A DNA stretch of 64,000 nt from Kocuria marina. Lineage in GTDB: Bacteria > Actinomycetota > Actinomycetes > Actinomycetales > Micrococcaceae. Shown here piece by piece: positions 58,539 to 64,000 of this stretch. The stretch covers positions 248,001 to 312,000 of the forward strand of contig BMZV01000002.1 of NCBI GenBank assembly GCA_014652975.1. Direction: 5' to 3'. Under the pieces are notes generated by a model. That model did not search any database, had not been told where the DNA came from, and saw only the letters and a program-made list of their open reading frames with translations. The number at the start of each line of letters is the position of its first letter. Within the stretch, counting starts at the first letter, position 1. A program made the translations under genes and the position numbers.

Positions 58539-58568
58539 CCCGGGACCCAACGGGGAGGGCTCAGTCCC
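58531..58568. terminator. Inverted repeat containing both convergent stop codons
   Basis: GGGACTGA (58531-58538) and TCAGTCCC (58561-58568) pair perfectly around a 22-base loop that can extend the stem by CCC/GGG. The arms include the TGA of rsmE and the TGA of the minus-strand GerMN gene. It probably works as a terminator in both directions. Confidence 0.55.
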
Positions 58569-59517
58569 CGGCGCGCACCGTGATCGCGTGATCGTCGGAC
58601 ACGGTGGTGCCGGAATCGCCCGTGCCGCTCACGCGCACGGTGTACGTCCCGGGGTCGAGCGTGACACTCGTGCGTAGTTCCGTGCCCGTGGTCGGATCCG
58701 AGCCGGGGGAAGCGGGTGCGATGTTCCCACTGTGCACGACGCGGTCGTCCTCGAGCACCTCCCAGTGGGCGTCACGCACCGAGGGCAGCACGCGGGCGAA
58801 GACCGTCACGGGGCTCTTGGGTTCCGCCCCGGTCTGGGGGTCGACGAGCCACACGGGCGCGGCCAGTGCGGAGTCACGCGTGAGCGGGGCATTGAGTTCC
58901 ACGGCTCCGAAGGCCTTGTACCCGCTCTGCCCGTTCACGAGGACCCGCACCTCCTTGGCCGTGGACGAGTCCAACAGCCCGGCGGTCACAGCCGCCGCGG
59001 AGACCGTGTACACCATTTGCTGCAGTGCGACCCGGGCGTCCTGCGGGGAGAGTTGGGAGGCGAACGCGGCGGCGGGCAGGTCCACGGTGATGGTTCCGTC
59101 CGGGGACACGGAGGTGCCCACGGTGTCCACGGCGGACCACAGGGACCGGTAGTCCGGGTCCGCGGGGGTGGCCGAGGTGACCATGAGTGCCGCCTGGGCC
59201 ACGGGGTCGGTCGTGTCCTGGGAGGTCGGGGTGCGGAACTCGCGGAACAGGTAGCGCGCTTGGTCCCCGGTGCCCACCCAGTACACGGGGGCCTGTTCGG
59301 TGGCCACGCCTTCCATCGCCGTGTCCGTGTTCATGGGTGCGGAGGCGATCCCGGGGGCGGCTTCGGAGTTGTGGTCCGGTCGGTCGGCGGCGGTCCCGCA
59401 CGAGGCCACGACCGCGGCGAGCGACACGGCGAGCGCCCCCGTCGCGGCGCGCCGAAGTCCGCCGGGCGCGGTGGCGCGACGACGCTGCGGCTCGGTCGTT
59501 CCTGCGGGATTTTTCAC
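58561..59517 (-). CDS. GerMN-domain lipoprotein with Gmad2-like domain
   Basis: A 318-residue exported protein. The lipoprotein signal ends in the lipobox AVVASC with Cys at ~40. A GerMN-type domain (residues ~75-210, including PVYWVGTGDQARYLFREF and SLWSAVDTVGTSVSPDGTI) is followed by a C-terminal immunoglobulin-like Gmad2 region (SPVTVFARVLPS, then LDPGTYTVRVSGTGDSG). In actinobacteria such proteins are wall-associated and of unknown role; no sporulation is implied. The GTG at 59517 is the best start although its ribosome binding site is weak. Divergent from phoH. Confidence 0.85.
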   Translation of the reverse strand: MKNPAGTTEPQRRRATAPGGLRRAATGALAVSLAAVVASCGTAADRPDHNSEAAPGIASAPMNTDTAMEGVATEQAPVYWVGTGDQARYLFREFRTPTSQDTTDPVAQAALMVTSATPADPDYRSLWSAVDTVGTSVSPDGTITVDLPAAAFASQLSPQDARVALQQMVYTVSAAAVTAGLLDSSTAKEVRVLVNGQSGYKAFGAVELNAPLTRDSALAAPVWLVDPQTGAEPKSPVTVFARVLPSVRDAHWEVLEDDRVVHSGNIAPASPGSDPTTGTELRTSVTLDPGTYTVRVSGTGDSGTTVSDDHAITVRAGD

Positions 59518-59648
59518 GGCTACACAACTTACCCACCGGGAGCCACGGGCGCTAACGTCGCACGTGGATCCGGGCGGACCGTTATTGGATTGCAACCTGC
59601 GGCGTGCGAGCCCGTCGGTCCCGGCGGGTCCAGGTCCGCGCGCACCGG

Positions 59649-59654
59649 TAGGCT
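59649..59654 (+). promoter_or_regulatory. -10 box suggesting a leaderless phoH transcript
   Basis: TAGGCT ends 7 bases before the phoH ATG, which would place the transcription start at or next to the start codon. No Shine-Dalgarno sequence lies between. Leaderless mRNAs are common in actinobacteria. Confidence 0.5.
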
Positions 59655-59661
59655 GGACCCG

Positions 59662-60747
59662 ATGAGCGAACCAACCGAAGGGACCGAGGCACTGAGCACT
59701 CCGCCCACCGAACGAACCCGCGTCACCGTGCACGTACCGGATCGGGAGACCGCCGTCCGGACCTTGGGTCACGGAGACGCGACCTTACGTCTGCTCGAGC
59801 AGCAGTTCCCGGCCGTGCGGATGACCGTGCGGGACCTGGACGTGGCCCTCGAGGGGCCCGTGATCGACACCCGCCTGGCCGCCTCCCTGCTCGAGGAACT
59901 TCTCGCGATGGCGCTGCGCGGCACCGAGATCACCGAACGCACGGTGCTGCGCGTGGCCCGCATGATGCGTGACGCCCAGGACCTGCGCCCGTCGAGCGCG
60001 CTGTCCACGAGCATCCTCTCCACCCGGGGCAAGACCATCCGGCCCAAGACCGTGAACCAGAAGACCTACGTGGACGCGATCGACGAGCACACCGTGGTCT
60101 TCGGGATCGGGCCCGCCGGTACCGGCAAGACGTACCTGGCCATGGCCAAGGCCGTGCGCGCCCTGCAGGCCAAGGAGGTCAACCGGATCATTCTCACGCG
60201 TCCCGCGGTGGAGGCCGGCGAGCGACTGGGCTTCCTCCCAGGTTCGCTCAACGACAAGATCGACCCCTACCTGCGTCCCCTCTACGACGCCCTGCACGAC
60301 ATGATGGACCCCGAGTCCATTCCGCGGCTCATGGAGGCCGGGACCATCGAGGTCGCCCCGCTGGCCTACATGCGCGGGCGCACCCTCAACGACGCCTTCG
60401 TGATCCTCGACGAGGCCCAGAACACCACCCCGGAACAAATGAAGATGTTCCTCACCCGTCTAGGCTTCGGCTCACGGATCGTGGTCACCGGTGACGTGAC
60501 CCAGGTGGACCTGCCCGGGACCACCAAGTCCGGACTGCGCCAAGTCCAACACGTGCTCGGGAAGATCGACGACATCGCGTTCTGCGAACTGACCTCCGCG
60601 GACGTGGTGCGCCACGAACTCGTGGGCGAGATCGTGGCCGCCTACGACCAGTTCGACACCACCAACCGCCACCGCGTGGAACGAGCCCGCCGCAAGGACG
60701 AACGCCGAGCGGCGTCGTCCGAGCGCACCGGGGGAGACACCCCGTGA
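59662..60747 (+). CDS. phoH: PhoH-family ATPase
   Basis: A 361-residue P-loop ATPase. Walker A is [13 protein letters not shown] at ~150-162, Walker [17 protein letters not shown], and [12 protein letters not shown] follows. The N-terminal ~110 residues contain a KH-like region. The family is linked to RNA metabolism and almost always precedes ybeY. ATG at 59662; a much longer upstream open frame reads antisense through the GerMN gene and is rejected. Overlaps ybeY by GTGA. Confidence 0.94.
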   Translation: MSEPTEGTEALSTPPTERTRVTVHVPDRETAVRTLGHGDATLRLLEQQFPAVRMTVRDLDVALEGPVIDTRLAASLLEELLAMALRGTEITERTVLRVARMMRDAQDLRPSSALSTSILSTRGKTIRPKTVNQKTYVDAIDEHTVVFGIGPAGTGKTYLAMAKAVRALQAKEVNRIILTRPAVEAGERLGFLPGSLNDKIDPYLRPLYDALHDMMDPESIPRLMEAGTIEVAPLAYMRGRTLNDAFVILDEAQNTTPEQMKMFLTRLGFGSRIVVTGDVTQVDLPGTTKSGLRQVQHVLGKIDDIAFCELTSADVVRHELVGEIVAAYDQFDTTNRHRVERARRKDERRAASSERTGGDTP

Positions 60748-61250
60748 GCGTGGCCTTCGACCTCCCCTGGGACACCCCCGCCGAACAGGCCGAGCTGCCC
60801 ACCGCCTACCGCGCCGTGGACACCGACCAGCTCGAGGCCCTCGTGGACCTCGCCTTCACCCGCTGGCACCTGCACCCCGACACCGAGGTCAGCATCGCCG
60901 TGGTGGACGAGACCCGCATGGCCGAACTGCACGAACAGTGGCTGGACCTGCCCGGAGCCACCGACGTCATGTCCTTCCCCATGGACGAACTGCGCGAGGG
61001 CACCCCCGACGACCCTAGCCTGGGCGTCCTCGGGGACGTCGTACTGTGCCCACCCGTGGCCGAACGCCAGGCCGCGGCCGCCGGCCACAGCACCCAGGAC
61101 GAACTGTGCCTGCTCACCACCCACTCCCTGCTGCACCTGCTGGGCCACGACCACGCCCACGAGGACGAACGCGCCCGCATGTTCACCGCCCAGCGCTCGC
61201 TGCTCGAGGAGTTCCTGGGCCGGGACGCGCCCGTGGAGACCATGACGTGA
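60744..61250 (+). CDS. ybeY: Endoribonuclease YbeY
   Basis: A 168-residue zinc-dependent RNase for 16S rRNA maturation and ribosome quality control. The metal motif HSLLHLLGHDHAH (H-x3-H-x5-H) is at ~130-142; GATDVMSFPMDE and LGVLGDVVLC are typical. GTG at 60744 overlaps phoH. In many actinobacteria a CorC/hemolysin-type gene lies between ybeY and era; here there are only 52 bases and no such gene. Confidence 0.95.
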   Translation: MSVAFDLPWDTPAEQAELPTAYRAVDTDQLEALVDLAFTRWHLHPDTEVSIAVVDETRMAELHEQWLDLPGATDVMSFPMDELREGTPDDPSLGVLGDVVLCPPVAERQAAAAGHSTQDELCLLTTHSLLHLLGHDHAHEDERARMFTAQRSLLEEFLGRDAPVETMT

Positions 61251-61302
61251 GGCGCCGCACAGCCTCCGACCCCCGCACCGACTGAACGACCGAGGACCCG
61301 CG

Positions 61303-62352
61303 ATGACCCAGCCCACTGAACAGCCCGCTGACTTCCGCGCCGGTTTCGCCGTGTTCGTGGGCCGGCCCAACGTGGGCAAGTCCACGCTGACCAATGCGCT
61401 CGTGGGGCGTAAGGTCGCGATCACGTCCAACCGTCCGCAGACCACGCGGCACACTATCCGCGGGATCGTGCACCGCACCGACGGTCAGTTGATCCTCGTG
61501 GACACCCCCGGCCTGCACCGTCCGCGCACGCTGCTCGGTCAGCGGCTCAACGACGTCGTGGCCCAGACCCTGGGTGAGGTGGACGTGATCGGGTTCTGCG
61601 TGCCCGCGGACCAGAAAGTGGGCCCGGGGGACCGGTACATCGCCCAGCAGGTCGTCGCCGCCGTCGGACGCACCCCCGTGGTCGCGATCGTGACCAAGGC
61701 GGACCTCGTCCCCCAACAGCGCCTCGCCGAACAGCTCGTGGCCGTGAGCGAGCTCGGGCGCGAGGTCGTCACCGAGGAGCGCGCCCAGCGTGAGGCCCGA
61801 CGACGACGTCGCGACGCGGCGTCGTCCGCCAAGGGCACCGGCGGTCGCCCGGCCGCGCAGCGCACCGAGGACACGCCGGCCGGATGGGCCCACGTGATCC
61901 CCGTGAGCGCGGCGGACGGCTTCCAGGTGGACGAGATCGCCGAGCTGCTCGTGTCGCTGATGCCCGTCTCCCCGCCCCTGTACCCGGAAGGGGACCTCAC
62001 CGACGAGCCGGAGGTCACCATGATGGGCGAACTCATCCGCGAGGCTGCGCTCGAGGGCGTGCGAGACGAACTGCCCCACTCGCTCGCCGTGGTCGTGGAC
62101 GAGGTCTCCGAACGCGAAGGCCGCTCACCGGACAACCCCATGCTGGACGTCCACGCGAGCCTGTACGTGGAACGGGACTCCCAGAAGGCCATCGTGATCG
62201 GCAAGCGCGGTGCGCGACTGCGCGAGATCGGGACGCGCGCGCGAGCCCAGATCGAGTCTCTACTGGGCACCCGGATCTACCTGGACCTGCACGTCAAGGT
62301 CGCCAAGGAATGGCAACGGGACCCCCGACAGCTGTCCAAGCTCGGGTTCTGA
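61303..62352 (+). CDS. era: GTPase Era with an insert in the G domain
   Basis: A 349-residue GTPase for 30S assembly, longer than the usual ~300. G1 GRPNVGKST at ~20-28, G3 DTPGLH, G4 TKAD, and the C-terminal KH domain with IGKRGARLREIGTRAR. Between G4 and the G5 segment (IPVSA) there is a charged Arg/Ala/Glu-rich stretch at residues ~152-192, including EERAQREARRRRRDA, that I would not expect in the family. ATG at 61303. Confidence 0.95.
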   Translation: MTQPTEQPADFRAGFAVFVGRPNVGKSTLTNALVGRKVAITSNRPQTTRHTIRGIVHRTDGQLILVDTPGLHRPRTLLGQRLNDVVAQTLGEVDVIGFCVPADQKVGPGDRYIAQQVVAAVGRTPVVAIVTKADLVPQQRLAEQLVAVSELGREVVTEERAQREARRRRRDAASSAKGTGGRPAAQRTEDTPAGWAHVIPVSAADGFQVDEIAELLVSLMPVSPPLYPEGDLTDEPEVTMMGELIREAALEGVRDELPHSLAVVVDEVSEREGRSPDNPMLDVHASLYVERDSQKAIVIGKRGARLREIGTRARAQIESLLGTRIYLDLHVKVAKEWQRDPRQLSKLGF

Positions 62353-62449
62353 CCGGACACACACCACACGCCAACCCGGTGCCGTAGCCTGACCCACCAG
62401 TCAGGGCCGCACGCCCCCCCCCGATCCGAGACCCCAGGAGACGTCACCG

Positions 62450-64000
62450 GTGGATCCCAGCTCAGCACCACGCCGGAGCCGCCGGAGTTCGCGTACGAGC
62501 GCGCCGTGGAGTACGCACCCCGCCCGCCGCACGGATCGCGACGGCGAGGCGTACGACCTGCGCCAGACCGGACGTCATCACCGCGCCCATGTCCACCGCC
62601 CCTCGGTACGCAGGATCGCCGTGATCCTGGCCGTGTTCGGGCTGCTGGCCGTACTCGGCATCGGCGGGATCGCCGCGCTGCGCCTGACCGGCAACCTCAC
62701 CTCGAGCCCCCTGAACCTCTCCGACGGTGCCGAGAACGTGGACGACGGCCCCCTGGACATCCTCGTCATGGGCTCGGACACTCGCCACGGTCAGGGCAAC
62801 AGCGAATACGGCAGCGAGGACGACGCCGAGGGCCGCACCGACGTCATGATGCTCATGCACGTGACCGAGAACCGCGACGCCGTCACCGTGGTCTCCTTTC
62901 CCCGGGACCTCATGGTCAGGATCCCGCAGTGCACGGACCCCACGAGCGGCACCGTGTACCCGGCCACGACCGGGATGCTCAACAGTGCGGTGGAACACGG
63001 CGGCCCTGGGTGCACTGTGGCCGCGATCAACCGACTCACCGGCGTGAACATCGACCACTTCATGCTCGCCGACTTCAACGCCGTCAAGGAACTCTCCAGC
63101 GCCGTGGGCGGCGTGCAGGTGTGCGTCAACGAACCCGTGGATGACCCCAAGTCCGGGCTGCGCCTGCCCGCCGGGATCTCCTCCGTGGAGGGCGAACAGG
63201 CACTCGCGTTCCTGCGTTCCCGCGCAGCGTTCGGCAACGGTGGGGACGAGGCCCGCATCCGCTCGCAGCAGTCGTTCCTGGCGTCCCTCACGCGCAAGAT
63301 CCAGGCGGACGGGACGCTCACCAACCTCCCGCAGCTCTACCACATCGCCGAGGTGATGACCCAAAACCTGCACGTGGACCAGGGGTTGACCTCCATCCCC
63401 ACCCTCGTGGGCATGGCCGGTGCGCTCAACGGCATCGATCCCGGCCGGATCGCGTTCGTGACCGCGCCGTCCGAGCCCTACCCGCAGGACCCCAACCGGT
63501 TGCAGCTGGACGAGAAGCCCGCCGAGCGGCTCTTCGAGACCCTGCGTCGGGACGTCTCCGTCACGGAGGCCCGCGACGCGCCGTCGGCGTCCCCCGGGCC
63601 CTCCCACGCGATGGGGGAGACCGCCACCCCCGCGCCGAGTGCCGCGCACCCCACGGAGCCGGCGGCATCGCCCACCGCGACCGGCCCCGCCGTGGACCCG
63701 TCGCTCGTGCCGATCACGGTGAGCAACCGCACGGACGCCGGGGGCCGGGACCACCAGCTCGTGAGCGTGCTCGAACGCGCCGGCTACGACCAGGCGCGCA
63801 CCGCGTCCTCCGGCACGCAGCTTGCGGCCACGCAGATGTTCTACAACCCCAACTGGGCGCTGGCCGCGGACGACGTCGCCGCTGTCCTGAACGTCTCACC
63901 GAGCCAACTCGTGGCGAGCTACGACGTGCCCGGGATCGAGGTCGCGGTGGGCCAGGACTTCCGTAGCGGTGACACGATGGACCGCAACGCCGCCCTGCCC
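62450..64000 (+). CDS. LCP-family (LytR-CpsA-Psr) cell wall ligase, 3' end outside window
   Basis: 517 codons are visible and the frame stays open to the window edge. GTG at 62450 follows AGGAG by 9 bases. A basic, Ser/Arg-rich cytoplasmic part (~55 residues) precedes one membrane helix (~56-77, IAVILAVFGLLAVLGIGG). The LCP catalytic domain follows, with DILVMGSDTRHG, EGRTDVMMLMHV, VSFPRDLMVRIP and FLRSRAAFGNGGDEARIRSQQ (Arg and Asp residues that bind the polyprenyl pyrophosphate). After a Pro/Ala/Ser-rich linker comes a LytR_C-type domain (ITVSNRTDAGGRDHQLV onward). Members transfer glycopolymers from lipid carriers to peptidoglycan. Confidence 0.9.
   Translation, partial: MDPSSAPRRSRRSSRTSAPWSTHPARRTDRDGEAYDLRQTGRHHRAHVHRPSVRRIAVILAVFGLLAVLGIGGIAALRLTGNLTSSPLNLSDGAENVDDGPLDILVMGSDTRHGQGNSEYGSEDDAEGRTDVMMLMHVTENRDAVTVVSFPRDLMVRIPQCTDPTSGTVYPATTGMLNSAVEHGGPGCTVAAINRLTGVNIDHFMLADFNAVKELSSAVGGVQVCVNEPVDDPKSGLRLPAGISSVEGEQALAFLRSRAAFGNGGDEARIRSQQSFLASLTRKIQADGTLTNLPQLYHIAEVMTQNLHVDQGLTSIPTLVGMAGALNGIDPGRIAFVTAPSEPYPQDPNRLQLDEKPAERLFETLRRDVSVTEARDAPSASPGPSHAMGETATPAPSAAHPTEPAASPTATGPAVDPSLVPITVSNRTDAGGRDHQLVSVLERAGYDQARTASSGTQLAATQMFYNPNWALAADDVAAVLNVSPSQLVASYDVPGIEVAVGQDFRSGDTMDRNAALP

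Noticed and set aside
58732..59661. N-terminal extension of phoH
   Set aside because: It reads antisense through the GerMN lipoprotein gene; the ATG at 59662 gives a normal PhoH.
1..64000. tRNA or rRNA genes, CRISPR arrays, insertion sequences and prophage
   Set aside because: I looked for these across the window and found no cloverleaf-like gene, repeated spacer pattern, transposase or phage gene.

Overview
This 64 kb window is a high-GC actinobacterial chromosome segment, most likely from Micrococcaceae and probably Kocuria-like. The reasons are the very GC-rich third codon positions, frequent GTG starts, the presence of mihF and DUF3097, and a gene order (rarA, rpsD, alaS, ruvX, mltG, aro, efp, nusB, pyr, mihF, gmk, rpoZ, coaBC, metK, priA, then leuS to lepA, then hrcA to era) that is characteristic of that group. 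The genus is an inference; no rRNA is present to confirm it. I see no tRNA, rRNA, CRISPR array, insertion sequence or prophage. No gene-free stretch reaches 300 bases.

Layout. 1-778 is the 3' end of rarA. 802-6196 is a glycerol block: a SorC-type regulator divergent from glpD-glpF-glpK, with palindromes between them. 6419-12707 holds rpsD, two small membrane-associated proteins, alaS, ruvX and mltG. 12718-16615 is the shikimate block aroE-aroC-aroK-aroB. 16762-17738 is efp-nusB. 17806-26886 is the pyrimidine operon pyrR-pyrB-pyrC-(PH protein)-carA-carB-pyrF, headed by a PyrR-binding RNA element that overlaps the pyrR ribosome binding site. 27055-33508 is mihF-gmk-rpoZ-coaBC-metK-priA.

33762-38330 is an accessory-looking block: a two-domain DUF4242 protein, an acyl-CoA-dehydrogenase-like flavoenzyme, and a complete NrtA/SsuA-type ABC importer whose genes overlap each other by 4 bases. 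Here it lies where fmt would usually follow priA. It is the best candidate for an undescribed small system: import of an unknown small molecule coupled to flavin-dependent oxidation. 38451-40606 is a minus-strand hydrolase/glycosyltransferase pair. 40785-49557 is leuS-degV-comEA-comEC-holA (translation, competence-type DNA uptake, replication). rpsT and a MazF-like gene lie on the minus strand, then lepA-hemW. Two conserved proteins of unknown function (DUF4870, DUF3097) are on the minus strand.

55494-62352 is a heat-shock and RNA-maintenance block: a CIRCE-controlled hrcA-dnaJ-rsmE, a minus-strand GerMN lipoprotein, then phoH-ybeY-era. The window ends inside an LCP (LytR-CpsA-Psr) cell wall ligase gene that runs off the right edge. 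Most operons are tightly packed with 1 to 8 base start/stop overlaps, implying translational coupling. Strong hairpin terminators follow rpsD, aroB, nusB and pyrF and sit between convergent pairs.
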